Virus record (IMG/VR): IMGVR_UViG_3300044997_000902
Coordinates: 1 to 64,000 of that record
Strand: one strand, 5' to 3'
DNA from: a virus
DNA length: 64,000 bases
The first letter of the stretch is position 1. Each line of letters opens with the position of its first letter. The translations under genes and the position numbers were made by a program. Of the stretch, positions 1 to 7,633 are shown one piece after another. Under the pieces are notes generated by a model. It was given only the letters and a program-made list of their open reading frames with translations, did not search any database and was not told the DNA's origin.

Positions 1-32
1 GCACCACAAATTAGCCAAGAAGCCAGTGTCAT
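1..32 (-). CDS. possible N-terminal fragment of a gene leaving the window
   Basis: An ATG at 32 on the minus strand opens a frame that runs off the left edge. It reads M-T-L-A-S-W-L-I-C-G, a hydrophobic start. The AGTGTAAT element found upstream of the virion genes lies at 41-48 with only a short A/T-rich gap before the ATG, which is the main reason to list it. Ten codons cannot establish a gene, and the same bases belong to the tail of a terminator. No function can be given. Confidence 0.2.
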   Translation of the reverse strand, partial: MTLASWLICG

Positions 33-34
33 AT

Positions 35-77
35 AAAAAGATTACACTTAGCACCAAGGCTTGAACTTGACGCTAAG
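35..77 (-). terminator. intrinsic terminator of the Hsp20 gene
   Basis: On the minus strand, arms at 66-77 and 47-58 form a 12-pair stem with two G-U wobbles and a 7-base loop. A T-rich stretch follows at 35-46. It lies 8 bases after the Hsp20 stop codon and faces the right way to end that transcript. Confidence 0.55.
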
Positions 78-84
78 ATTATTA

Positions 85-435
85 TTAGTCTATTTTAATT
101 TTATTTTGTAGTTTTTTATTTTCTTTAACGAAGGTAATAGTTAGCAAACCATCCTCATGCTTTGCTTTAACTTCAGAAAGATCTACTTTTCTAGGCAAGT
201 AAAAAGATTTTTCATATTTTACTTTGCCTTCTTTTCTAGTAGCCTTAACTGTTAGATATTCTTGATTTGTCGTAATGTCAATATTTTCTTTCTTAAATCC
301 TGCAAGAGGAATTTCAAGAGAATACTGATCATTTTCTAAAACAAAGTCAGAATAATTATTATAACTTAAAGTCTCATTTAATATATTATCAAATATATCT
401 AGTGGACTTCTTCCATTTCTTAGTGTCAATAGCAT
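85..435 (-). CDS. small heat shock protein, Hsp20/alpha-crystallin family
   Basis: Predicted ATP-independent holdase that would keep unfolding proteins soluble during infection. The 116 residues are nearly all alpha-crystallin domain. Residues about 40-52 (EIPLAGFKKENIDI) form the first conserved strand, followed by the typical YEKSFYLPRKVD segment and the signature DGLLTI near the C-terminus. The N-terminal arm is short, as in phage Hsp20 proteins. A strong ribosome site (AAAGGAGG, plus-strand 447-454) supports the ATG at 435. The gene is transcribed divergently from its right-hand neighbour. Family assignment is secure; the client protein is unknown. Confidence 0.92.
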   Translation of the reverse strand: MLLTLRNGRSPLDIFDNILNETLSYNNYSDFVLENDQYSLEIPLAGFKKENIDITTNQEYLTVKATRKEGKVKYEKSFYLPRKVDLSEVKAKHEDGLLTITFVKENKKLQNKIKID

Positions 436-446
436 ATTTTTCTATG

Positions 447-498
447 CCTCCTTTATTTATATTTATAAGCAAGATCTATGCCAAGTCTCTACAGAGAC
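447..498 (-). promoter_or_regulatory. Hsp20 promoter region with palindrome and strong SD
   Basis: Read on the minus strand: a palindrome GTCTCT-GT-AGAGAC (485-498), then TTGGCA (479-484), a 17-base spacer, TATAAA (456-461) and AAAGGAGG (447-454). The palindrome abuts the -35 box, as an operator would. A start 7 bases after this -10 box would fall inside the SD, so the true start may lie further upstream. The local TATAAATA also resembles the T4 late box. Confidence 0.45.
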
Positions 499-599
499 AA
501 AATATTAATATAGAGTCAAAATGACATAATAATTAATTTGGCTACATTGACAAAATGGCTCACTTCGAGTTTGAAATATTTTATGTGTATATATTATAT

Positions 600-1013
600 A
601 TGCCAATACCCCAACCAAAAGATAACGAAAAGCAAGGTGATTATATGGGGCGTTGTATGGACTTTTTAAGCAAAGAAGAGCGTATAGATAGACCACAAAA
701 ACAAAAAGTTGCAATATGTTTAAATACATTTAACGCTCCAAAAAAGAAAACTAAAGGCAATTCAGTAGAGATTGATTTTTCTGAAAAAATTAAAGAAATG
801 AAAGAAAAAAAAGCTCAAGAATTAGCCAAAAAAGAAGAACCAATTAAAGTAGAAGAGCCAAAAATTGAACCACTTAATAATGCTGTAACTGCTCCAGCGG
901 AACCAGTTATTGAAGTCCCAGTAGCAGAAGCGCCAAAAGTTGAAACTCCTGTTCTTGAATCTCCAGTTACTGAATCAAAAACTGAGGAAAAGAAAGATGA
1001 ACAGAAAAGTTAA
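600..1013 (+). CDS. small phage protein with 'MPIPQPK' N-terminal motif and acidic, Pro/Val-rich tail
   Basis: The start MPIPQPKDNEKQGDYMGRCM resembles a short module (M-P-[IL]-P-x-P-K...F-[IM]-x-R-C-M...QKxAVC) that I recognise from the N-termini of many phage head-assembly proteins such as maturation proteases, where its role is unclear. Cys residues at the expected places (RCM, AICLN) support this. The rest is low-complexity: a Lys/Glu helix, then a run of Pro-Val-Glu repeats up to the C-terminus. An upstream ATG at 555 exists in frame, but the motif starts at 600. No enzyme domain follows, so the module stands alone here. Function unknown; possibly a scaffold-like or virion accessory protein. 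Confidence 0.65.
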   Translation: MPIPQPKDNEKQGDYMGRCMDFLSKEERIDRPQKQKVAICLNTFNAPKKKTKGNSVEIDFSEKIKEMKEKKAQELAKKEEPIKVEEPKIEPLNNAVTAPAEPVIEVPVAEAPKVETPVLESPVTESKTEEKKDEQKS

Positions 1014-1036
1014 CACAAAAAAGAACACAATCTTTC

Positions 1037-1065
1037 TTGATATATATTAAAATAAATCCTATAAT
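1037..1065 (+). promoter_or_regulatory. sigma70-type promoter, predicted leaderless start
   Basis: TTGATA (1037-1042), 17-base spacer, TATAAT (1060-1065). Only 9 bases separate the -10 box from the ATG at 1075, and no SD is present, so the mRNA should begin at or within about 3 bases of the start codon. Confidence 0.7.
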
Positions 1066-1074
1066 AATAGGATA

Positions 1075-1998
1075 ATGAATATAGCTGTTAGGCTAGAAGG
1101 CGGTCTTGGAGATCATCTATTAGGAAATAGATTTATTCACGCTGTTAAAGATAAATATAAAAATTCAAATTTAAATATATTCTCTGATACAGAAAATAAT
1201 AGCATTTCAATAGATATTTTAAAAAAATTATTTCCAAGTCTATATCAAAACACCAAAGTAATTCCATATAGAAAAGATAAAAATTATAAGATATTCACTA
1301 AATTTGGAACAGAGACATATCCAGCTCATCTTAATAATCTTCCAGACGATATAGCTCTAGAAATTAAAAAACATGATAAATTCTATGATTTGCATATAGA
1401 TTCATTAAAATGGTTGAATTACGATCTTGATTGGTTAAGATATTACTATTTCTTTCCCAAACCAGAAATAGACGTAAAACAAAAATACAATGAAAAGTAT
1501 ATAATGACACATCTTTATTCTAGGCCAGATTCACCTTATAACTTAGATCAAAAATATGTAATCGAGTTATTGAATAAATTCTCTGAAAATAACGACTACA
1601 AGATAGTAATTTTAACCATGGAAGAACATAAGGAGTATTATAAGGAATTGTATGATAATAAAAATATAATTATAGACACTTCAAATAATATATATGAAGT
1701 TTTTGAAATCACAGCAGGATGCTCAGCTTTTCTAGGTATAGATAGTGGCATAAGATATATACCCTACCACTTTAGTAAACCAACTTTTGTATTTTCTAAA
1801 TATTGTGATAGGTACGGTTCAGTAGCACCGTCTCACTTAATTAGATGGTTGATATTTGAAAAAAATGTGTTTCCTATAGGATTTAATATAGAATTTGTAA
1901 TAAATATAATTAATAACTGTATTCAATACCCAGCAAATCAATTATTTCCTCAATATATAAAAGATATTGATTCAATCGTTGTTGATAGAAAATTATAA
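1075..1998 (+). CDS. GT9-like (heptosyltransferase-type) glycosyltransferase
   Basis: Probable nucleotide-sugar-dependent glycosyltransferase with the two-Rossmann GT-B fold of the GT9 family. Residues 4-20 contain the N-terminal glycine motif (RLEGGLGDHLLGNRF) typical of GT9. Near residue 220 comes GCSAFLGIDSGIRYIPYH, matching the family's C-terminal 'xxFxGxDSGxxH' donor-site motif, although the final His is displaced. At 307 residues it is close to family length. It is the first gene of a short operon (next start 2 bases after its stop) and has its own leaderless-type promoter. The acceptor and sugar cannot be read from sequence; host surface glycan or virion decoration are both possible. 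Confidence 0.7.
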   Translation: MNIAVRLEGGLGDHLLGNRFIHAVKDKYKNSNLNIFSDTENNSISIDILKKLFPSLYQNTKVIPYRKDKNYKIFTKFGTETYPAHLNNLPDDIALEIKKHDKFYDLHIDSLKWLNYDLDWLRYYYFFPKPEIDVKQKYNEKYIMTHLYSRPDSPYNLDQKYVIELLNKFSENNDYKIVILTMEEHKEYYKELYDNKNIIIDTSNNIYEVFEITAGCSAFLGIDSGIRYIPYHFSKPTFVFSKYCDRYGSVAPSHLIRWLIFEKNVFPIGFNIEFVINIINNCIQYPANQLFPQYIKDIDSIVVDRKL

Positions 1999-1999
1999 T

Positions 2000-2749
2000 A
2001 TGATTGATGTAAATAAAAATTATGGTATTAAAGATTATGATAGTGGTATAGGAGATGCAGTTATTAAAAGTTCATTTCCAGAGAATTTCTTTTTCAACTA
2101 TAATAAAAAAGTAATAGATCTTGAAAAGAAATGGATATTTGATTATAATCCATACGTAGAAAGAGATAAAAAAGCAGATGAAGTATTGCATTTTTTAAAA
2201 AAACAAGCGGAAATTATTAATGAAGGCAAAAGGATTTGCCATCCATCTCATGCCTCGGAGTATTGTTACAATTTTTCTTTGCCAAAATGTTTTCTTAGAA
2301 GGCCAAGGTTATATAAATACGAAGATCTAAAAACTATAAAAGATAGAGTAGTCGTACATACCAAAGGAAGAACCGTAGATCAAATGCCGGATATTATAAA
2401 AGATCAAATCTCAAAAAACTATATAGATTATAATATAATACAGATCGGCATGCCAGATGAACCTTTGATACAAAACGCTCAAGATGCTAGAGGTCTTAGC
2501 GTTTGGGATACAACAGAAATAATTGCTTCTTGCGCAATTTTTATAGGCGTTAATAGTGGATTTCATCATATATCGAAAGCGTATCCAAAAGTAAGATCAA
2601 AATTAATCTTGGAAATTCCACAAGATAAAATTTTAAATTTTAGACCTTTAGATTTAAAAAACCATTTTGAATGGTTTGAATTTGGATTAGAATTTTACAA
2701 TTGTTCGAAATATGATATAGGGATAACAGACAGTTATTTAAAGATATAA
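2000..2749 (+). CDS. second GT9-like glycosyltransferase, C-terminal-half-like
   Basis: The segment CAIFIGVNSGFHHIS around residue 190 is the GT9 donor-site motif. A preceding IIQIGMPDEPLI fits the second Rossmann domain, and VHTKGRT begins that domain. The N-terminal part lacks the glycine-rich GT9 start, so this 249-residue protein may be a divergent or partly degenerate relative of its left neighbour. I chose the ATG at 2000, directly after the previous stop; an in-frame ATG at 1967 would overlap the upstream gene by 32 bases. Its TAA shares one base with the next ATG, indicating translational coupling. Substrate unknown. Confidence 0.55.
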   Translation: MIDVNKNYGIKDYDSGIGDAVIKSSFPENFFFNYNKKVIDLEKKWIFDYNPYVERDKKADEVLHFLKKQAEIINEGKRICHPSHASEYCYNFSLPKCFLRRPRLYKYEDLKTIKDRVVVHTKGRTVDQMPDIIKDQISKNYIDYNIIQIGMPDEPLIQNAQDARGLSVWDTTEIIASCAIFIGVNSGFHHISKAYPKVRSKLILEIPQDKILNFRPLDLKNHFEWFEFGLEFYNCSKYDIGITDSYLKI

Positions 2750-3342
2750 TGAACTCATTTATACAATATGATAATTCTTTTGATTCCCATATGAAGCAGG
2801 GTATAGATCGATTTTATACATTTAAAATAGCCATGAATTACTATCTACAGTATAACGGTAAAATCATAGTGGAGACTGGAACACAAAGACAATTAAATGA
2901 TTGGGGGGCTGGATGCTCTACTAGTTTAATAGGTAAATTTATTTCAGAATTTAGCCCAAACAGTAAATTATATTCGGTAGATATATCTCACTTAAATGTT
3001 CAAATTTCAAAAGAAATATGTTGTCAAAATTATCAATCTTATATAAGTTGGTATGCAGAAGATTCAATTGGATTTCTTAAAAATTTTAATCAAAAGATAG
3101 ACTTTCTTTATTTAGACAGCTATGATTGGTTCGCAGAAGAACCTGGATTAAGCGAGTGCCAGAAACACCAACTAGAGGAAATGAAGGCATCTTTAGATAA
3201 AATGAATGATAAATCAGTTATTCTATTAGATGACAATGATTTGCCAAATGGTGGCAAAAGTAGATTAACAAAGGAATTTCTTATTGAAAGTAATTGGATT
3301 TGTGTTCTAGATCTAAAGCAAAGCGTTTGGATAAGAAGATAA
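2749..3342 (+). CDS. class I SAM-dependent methyltransferase-like protein
   Basis: Predicted Rossmann-fold methyltransferase of 197 residues. Motif I is seen as IVETGTQR...GAGCST (residues about 40-58), the acidic end of strand 2 as LYSVDIS, and motif IV as DFLYLDSYDW. A late ILLDDND follows the same pattern as FkbM/Methyltransf_24-type proteins that act on sugars or small molecules. It closes a three-gene operon with two GT9-like transferases, so a role in decorating a glycan is a reasonable inference. The substrate is not known. Confidence 0.6.
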   Translation: MNSFIQYDNSFDSHMKQGIDRFYTFKIAMNYYLQYNGKIIVETGTQRQLNDWGAGCSTSLIGKFISEFSPNSKLYSVDISHLNVQISKEICCQNYQSYISWYAEDSIGFLKNFNQKIDFLYLDSYDWFAEEPGLSECQKHQLEEMKASLDKMNDKSVILLDDNDLPNGGKSRLTKEFLIESNWICVLDLKQSVWIRR

Positions 3343-3380
3343 AACGCTTTATAATTGCGTACCGTTTTATAAAGAGTTTT
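3320..3380. repeat. overlapping inverted repeats (alternative hairpins)
   Basis: Three segments can pair in two exclusive ways. AAAGCGTTT (3320-3328) pairs perfectly with AAACGCTTT (3342-3350). AAAACGCTTTATAA (3341-3354) pairs with TTATAAAGAGTTTT (3367-3380) with one mismatch over 14 bases. The methyltransferase stop codon sits in the first loop. It may act as a terminator or attenuator, or be a scar beside the pseudogene that follows. Confidence 0.4.
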
Positions 3381-3596
3381 AAATAAAATTGTTCGTAATT
3401 GCGGATGGCACTTTACGTTTTTAGGAGGAGCAGAATCTATAGCTGAAAAAATAAAAGCATACGCACATCAAGAAAGTAATAATGATTTTATTACTAATAT
3501 AGAAAGATTGGAAAATTCATTAAAATTCAACTTGAAAAGAAAAAGATAAATGGCAATTTCGTTGGAATATTGTCCGATTATCCAGTATTATATAAA
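3373..3596 (+). pseudogene. C-terminal remnant of a GT17-family glycosyltransferase
   Basis: A frame without a start codon (3373-3549) encodes GWHFTFLGGAESIAEKIKAY followed by AHQESNN. This strongly resembles the conserved C-terminal signature of GT17 proteins (beta-1,4-mannosyl-glycoprotein N-acetylglucosaminyltransferase type, 'GWHFSxxGG...KIxxFxHQExN'). After a shift of frame near 3520 the sequence continues as GNFVGILSDYPVLYK, which fits the usual C-terminal end. The N-terminal catalytic part is missing entirely. The remnant therefore shows a deletion plus at least one frameshift. Its last bases carry the promoter for the next gene. Confidence 0.6.
3562..3591 (+). promoter_or_regulatory. 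sigma70-type promoter, predicted leaderless start
   Basis: TTGGAA (3562-3567), 18-base spacer, TATTAT (3586-3591), then 7 bases to the ATG at 3599. No SD. It lies within the GT17 remnant. Confidence 0.5.
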
Positions 3597-3598
3597 TA

Positions 3599-3937
3599 AT
3601 GATTAATTTACTGGTTGATGAAGCCTACGCTTTTGATTATTTAAGCATTTTACATGTAAAAAAACAATTTAATTCAAAAGTCGTTAATAATTGGAGAAAA
3701 TGCTTTTTACATCTAGAAGAGCAAGTGTCAAAAGATCTAATGGATAAGATTATTAACTCTAAAGAATATCTAAATATGATAGAAGCAAATAAAATTACAT
3801 TTAATGCAGTAGAACAAGCAAGATATGGAAATATAACTGCAAAAGAGGTAGATGAGGCAAATATGCTAAGATATAAAAGAAAATTAGAATTACAGAATAG
3901 ATTTTTCAATAATACGCTTACGGAGACCAAAACTTAA
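3599..3937 (+). CDS. hypothetical protein, coupled to gmd
   Basis: A 112-residue, soluble, mostly helical protein that I do not recognise. It opens with MINLLVDEAYAFDYLSILHV and continues with charged helices. There are no Cys clusters, signal peptide or membrane segment. Its stop overlaps the gmd ATG by one base, so the two are co-translated, and a leaderless-type promoter precedes it. Context suggests a partner in nucleotide-sugar metabolism, but this is inference only. Confidence 0.7.
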   Translation: MINLLVDEAYAFDYLSILHVKKQFNSKVVNNWRKCFLHLEEQVSKDLMDKIINSKEYLNMIEANKITFNAVEQARYGNITAKEVDEANMLRYKRKLELQNRFFNNTLTETKT

Positions 3938-5100
3938 TGAGTTTAAATTTTATGGAAACATATTACGGAAAAAAAATAGATACAGCAAATATATTAAATA
4001 TTGATGACGCAAGTAAATTATTAGACGGAAGAAAAGTCGTTGTAGTTACTGGGGTTACAGGTCAAGATGGAAGTCATATGGTTGATTATTTGCTGAAACA
4101 TACTAATTATATCATATTTGGTGGAGTTAGAAGATTAAGCGTATATAATCATAACAATATTAAACATATTGATTCAGATAGATTTCACCTTATTAATTTT
4201 GATCTTACGGACGCTCACGCTATAGCTAGAACAGTAGAAAAATTAAAACCAGATTACTTCATCAACTTCGCTGCTCAAAGCTTTGTAGCAAGTAGCTGGG
4301 ATTTTGCAAGACAAACATGGGCGACAAATTCTACATCAATATTAGATATATTAGAAGCAATTAGACTTCACAAGCCTAACTGTAGACTATATCAAGCTGG
4401 TTCCAGCGAAGAATTTGGTAATGTTTTATATTCTCCTCAGAATGAAGATCATCCACTTAGGCCAAGAAGTCCATATGGAGCAAGTAAAGCTGCATCTAGA
4501 CAACTAATTAAAGTTTATAGAGAGTCTTACAATCTTTATGCAATCCAAGGATGGTTATTTAACCACGAAGGGACTCGAAGAGGAGAAGAATTCGTTACGA
4601 GAAAAATAACTAAAAAAGTTGCACAGATTTTTAACGCTATAAAAAATGAACAATCTTTTTCTCCACTTCAACTTGGAAATGTTGATGCTAAAAGAGACTG
4701 GAGTGATTCAGAAGATTTTATTGATGGAGTCTGGAGGATGTTGAATCAAGATAAATATAATGCAAATTACGATGGAAAACCCAAAGAATATGTTTTCTCA
4801 TCAAACGAAACCCATACAATAAGAGAATTTGTGGAATTAGCATTTGGATTTTGTTACATGATGGGTAAGTGGGAAAATAAAACGGGTAAACCAGAAGATG
4901 AAAAATATTATGTTTATATACAAAATAAACCAGTATTAGTTGTAGAAATAAATCCTAAATTTTATAGACCAGCAGAAGTGGAATTGCTTTTAGGAGACTC
5001 TAGCAAAGCTCGAAAAGAATTGGGATGGAAACCTTACTGCAACTTTCCATCCTTAGTAGAAAAGATGATTAGAAGTGATTTAGAAGTTTATGAAGATTAA
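3937..5100 (+). CDS. gmd: GDP-mannose 4,6-dehydratase
   Basis: Converts GDP-D-mannose to GDP-4-keto-6-deoxy-D-mannose, the precursor of GDP-fucose, GDP-rhamnose and GDP-perosamine. It is an extended short-chain dehydrogenase of 387 residues, close to family length. The NADP-binding TGVTGQDG occupies residues 38-45. SSEEFG follows in mid-protein, and the catalytic YGASK has Y180 and K184. The substrate-binding block FNHEGTRRGEEFVTRKI is characteristic of this enzyme. It is co-translated with the 112-residue gene before it. No epimerase/reductase partner is in the window, so the final sugar is unknown. Several glycosyltransferases nearby could use it. Confidence 0.93.
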   Translation: MSLNFMETYYGKKIDTANILNIDDASKLLDGRKVVVVTGVTGQDGSHMVDYLLKHTNYIIFGGVRRLSVYNHNNIKHIDSDRFHLINFDLTDAHAIARTVEKLKPDYFINFAAQSFVASSWDFARQTWATNSTSILDILEAIRLHKPNCRLYQAGSSEEFGNVLYSPQNEDHPLRPRSPYGASKAASRQLIKVYRESYNLYAIQGWLFNHEGTRRGEEFVTRKITKKVAQIFNAIKNEQSFSPLQLGNVDAKRDWSDSEDFIDGVWRMLNQDKYNANYDGKPKEYVFSSNETHTIREFVELAFGFCYMMGKWENKTGKPEDEKYYVYIQNKPVLVVEINPKFYRPAEVELLLGDSSKARKELGWKPYCNFPSLVEKMIRSDLEVYED

Positions 5101-5106
5101 AAATAT

Positions 5107-5706
5107 ATGAATATAATTAATATATTCCCAATCCCAATTGCAAAATTTAAACTAGAAAGACAATTGACTCAGGACGAAAAAAACCATTTAATTAATCTGG
5201 ACATCAAGCCAAATAAAGAAAACTTTATAACTTTAGATTCATATGTATTAGAACATAAAAAATGCAAGATTTAAAAAATGGATAACACTACAATTAATTG
5301 AGTATTATAATAAAGTTTATCAGCCTAAATATTCTAGTCAAATTTACATTACTCAATCTTGGGTTAATTATTCTTCTAAGGGATAATCACATCATAAACA
5401 TTCTCATAAAAATTCTTTTTTAAGTGCGGTTTTTATATAAAATCAAATCCAAATAGTGGAAGAATTGTATTCCATAAAAATAATTTTAGAGACATAGACA
5501 TTGAGCCAGGAGCGATAAATGAATACAATGGAGATTCATATAATTTGCCCGTTAACACGTTAGATTTGATAGTTTTTCCATCTGATTTAATTTATTCTGT
5601 AGAATTATTAACTTCAGATGAAACTAGAATAAGTTTAGGTTTAAATACTTTTATTAAAGGAATGTTTGGAGATTTAGAAAAATTATCAGAATTAAAAATT
5701 TCTTGA
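5107..5706 (+). pseudogene. broken 2OG-Fe(II) oxygenase (PF13759-type) gene
   Basis: Three consecutive frames together spell a phage-type 2-oxoglutarate/Fe(II) dioxygenase. The ATG at 5107 starts MNIINIFPIPIAKFKLER, and this frame stops at about 5274. A second frame gives DLKKWITLQLIEYYNKVY...YITQSWVNYSSKG, an in-frame TAA, then SHHKHSHKNSFLSAVF. The third frame gives NPNSGRIVFHKN...LDLIVFPSDLIYSVE and ends at the TGA at 5704. The HxH iron-ligand region is still readable. Two frameshifts and one stop make an active product very unlikely. Its final codons overlap the -35 box of the next promoter. Long intact genes around it argue against general sequencing error. Confidence 0.8.
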
Positions 5707-5731
5707 GTGAAATTAATATTAATGCTACAAT
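5703..5731 (+). promoter_or_regulatory. sigma70-type promoter, predicted leaderless start
   Basis: TTGAGT (5703-5708), 17-base spacer, TACAAT (5726-5731), then 9 bases to the ATG at 5741. No SD. It would drive the recombinase operon. Confidence 0.65.
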
Positions 5732-5740
5732 AGTCTTATT

Positions 5741-6088
5741 ATGTTAAGAGATTCTTTAACTCCATATAAATTATGCTGTTATATTGTAAAGAAATTTGTT
5801 AAATCTAAAAATATAGCTTGGGGCTATGAAATTAATCAAGCCAAGAAATTGTTGAAATTTGAATCAAAAGACACATTTTGGTTTAAAATTAAATCAAAAG
5901 AATTAAAATCTTTAGATTGGTTATTATCTTATGAGGGAAAAAAGTTTCTTTTAAAAGAAAAAGCGTTATTAGATGTTGACAAAACTAATAAAATCACATA
6001 TAATTTAAAAGATGATAAAATCGGAAATGATAAACCTATCATAAAAAAACCAAAAACATTAAAGGAGTTTTTAAATGGCAAGACCTAA
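5741..6088 (+). CDS. hypothetical protein upstream of the recombinase
   Basis: A 115-residue basic protein, unrecognised. Its N-terminal half is helical (YKLCCYIVKKFVKSKN). A middle part with alternating hydrophobic residues and WLLSYEGKKF follows, then a Lys-rich tail. Its last 14 bases overlap the start of the recombinase gene, and the recombinase SD (AAAGGAG, near 6062) lies inside it, so the two are expressed together. A role accessory to recombination is possible from context alone. Confidence 0.7.
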   Translation: MLRDSLTPYKLCCYIVKKFVKSKNIAWGYEINQAKKLLKFESKDTFWFKIKSKELKSLDWLLSYEGKKFLLKEKALLDVDKTNKITYNLKDDKIGNDKPIIKKPKTLKEFLNGKT

Positions 6089-7217
6089 AGCAGTTGTAGA
6101 AGAATTAGCTCAAGGACCTATATCAAACGATAGGTTAAAAGCATTTTTAAAAGATAATAAAGAAGACCATTATAATTTTGAAGATGAAATTTACTATAAA
6201 GTATCATCTGGCAGCTTAAATTTAGATTTTGTAATGGGAGGAGGATTTAGTCCGGGGTTACATAGATTTCTTGGAATGAATGAAGGTGGAAAAACATCCG
6301 AAGCCTTAGAAGTCATGAAAAACTTTCTTAAAACAGTTACAAATGCAAGAGGAGTTTTAATTAAAGCTGAAGGTAGACTCTCAAAAGAGATTCAAGAAAG
6401 GTCGGGAATCGAATATATAACAGATCCGGACAAATGGAAAGACGGAAATTGTTTTGTATTTGAATGTAATATATTTGAAACAGTTTCAGAATTGATGCTT
6501 GAACTTGTAAAAAATAACCCTGAAAATAAAAAATATTTATTCATTCTAGATTCTGTAGATGGATTAATGCCAAAAAATGACGTAGGGAAAACCCTATCAG
6601 ACGCAACGAAGGTCGCTGGTGGAGCAGTAATATCCTCAGTTTTAATGAAAAAAATGTCTATTGCCTTATCTAAGAGAGGCCACATGGCAATCTTTATTAG
6701 CCAAGTTCGATCAGATATTAAACTTGATCCATATGCAGCAAATAAAGATATCAGACAAACTACTGCTACAGGCGGAAATGCATTATTACATTTTGCAAAT
6801 TGGATTATTGAATTTGAGCCACGTTTTAATAGAGATCTTATATTAGAGAAACCAAACGAAAAATATGACCCAATTAAAAACAAAATCATTGGTCACACAG
6901 CAAAACTTACAATTAAAAAGTCGACAAATGAAACAACAAATCATAAAGTAGAGTATCCAATTAAGTATGGACGTAAAAGCGGAACATCTATTTGGAGAGA
7001 ATATGAAATTATTGATCAACTTATTGCTTGGCAATTTGTTACAGCAAAAGGAGCTTGGATTACAGTAGGTGATGATCTAATCAAAGAATTAAAAGATGCA
7101 AATCTAGATTTAACTAAACAACATCAAGGAATAGATAATTTTAGAAAATATTTAGAAGAAAATCCAAAGATCACAGAATATTTATTTGATAAATATAAAA
7201 AATTAATACCTGCATGA
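6075..7217 (+). CDS. RecA/UvsX-like recombinase
   Basis: Predicted ATP-dependent strand-exchange protein for phage recombination and recombination-dependent replication. The 380 residues hold the RecA core. Walker A is GMNEGGKT (residues 67-74), and Walker B is YLFILDSVDG. FISQVRSDI and TATGGNALLHFANWII correspond to the loop regions of RecA/UvsX. The start is well supported by AAAGGAGTTTTTAA directly before the ATG. It is downstream of a small helical protein (14-base overlap) and its stop overlaps a small nuclease gene by 4 bases (ATGA). Whether it is closer to bacterial RecA or T4 UvsX needs an alignment. Confidence 0.9.
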   Translation: MARPKAVVEELAQGPISNDRLKAFLKDNKEDHYNFEDEIYYKVSSGSLNLDFVMGGGFSPGLHRFLGMNEGGKTSEALEVMKNFLKTVTNARGVLIKAEGRLSKEIQERSGIEYITDPDKWKDGNCFVFECNIFETVSELMLELVKNNPENKKYLFILDSVDGLMPKNDVGKTLSDATKVAGGAVISSVLMKKMSIALSKRGHMAIFISQVRSDIKLDPYAANKDIRQTTATGGNALLHFANWIIEFEPRFNRDLILEKPNEKYDPIKNKIIGHTAKLTIKKSTNETTNHKVEYPIKYGRKSGTSIWREYEIIDQLIAWQFVTAKGAWITVGDDLIKELKDANLDLTKQHQGIDNFRKYLEENPKITEYLFDKYKKLIPA

Positions 7218-7633
7218 GGTTATATAGCCTAAACGGAAGACTTGTAAACAAAAATGTTTCAAGATATCTTGTTGATTGGGATAAATCCAGCAGAAGTAAA
7301 ATTCAATTTAATATAAAAAAATTTTTTGAACAATACTGGAAAAGTCATATTGTATATGAAGAATTTCCCGTTTACGGATCTTTAATGAAAGTTGATTTAC
7401 TTAACGCTACAAAAAGAATTGCAATTGAGGTAAACGGTGAACAACATGAAAATTTTAACGAATTCTTTCATGCAAATTCACGAATGAATTATTTGCAAAG
7501 CATAAAAAGAGATTGCAAAAAAGCAGAGTGGTTAGAAAAAAATAATTTTAAATTTATTGAATTATATCAAAAAGATTTAAAAAATTTATCACCAAATTTC
7601 TTTTTAGAAAATTTCGATATAAACATATTTTAG
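7214..7633 (+). CDS. small PD-(D/E)XK (DUF559/Vsr-like) nuclease
   Basis: A 139-residue protein with the restriction-endonuclease-like core. D61 lies in MKVDLL and E72 in AIEVNGEQH, giving the D-(x)10-ExN arrangement typical of DUF559/Vsr relatives. The subsequent RDCKKAEWLEKNNFKFIELY is the usual last strand and helix of that fold. The Lys of the classical ExK motif is replaced by Asn. It starts within the recombinase stop codon (ATGA), so the two products are made together. It could process DNA ends or junctions for the recombinase. The exact DNA substrate is unknown. Confidence 0.7.
   Translation: MRLYSLNGRLVNKNVSRYLVDWDKSSRSKIQFNIKKFFEQYWKSHIVYEEFPVYGSLMKVDLLNATKRIAIEVNGEQHENFNEFFHANSRMNYLQSIKRDCKKAEWLEKNNFKFIELYQKDLKNLSPNFFLENFDINIF

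Noticed and set aside
454-470. T4-type late promoter (TATAAATA) before Hsp20
   Set aside because: The octamer is present, but in AT-rich DNA it occurs easily, and the virion genes use a different shared element; kept only as a remark.
505-729. Minus-strand 74-codon frame between Hsp20 and the MPIPQPK gene
   Set aside because: Hydrophobic antisense frame without SD; it overlaps the well-motivated gene starting at 600.
5107-5706. Programmed recoding of the 2OG-oxygenase instead of a pseudogene
   Set aside because: It would need two shifts and one stop read-through within 350 bases, with no slippery or structured signals seen.
6392-6889. Long minus-strand open frame opposite the recombinase
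   Set aside because: Shadow of the RecA-like gene: low-complexity Phe/Ile/Ser protein, no SD or promoter, and the plus strand has clear Walker motifs.
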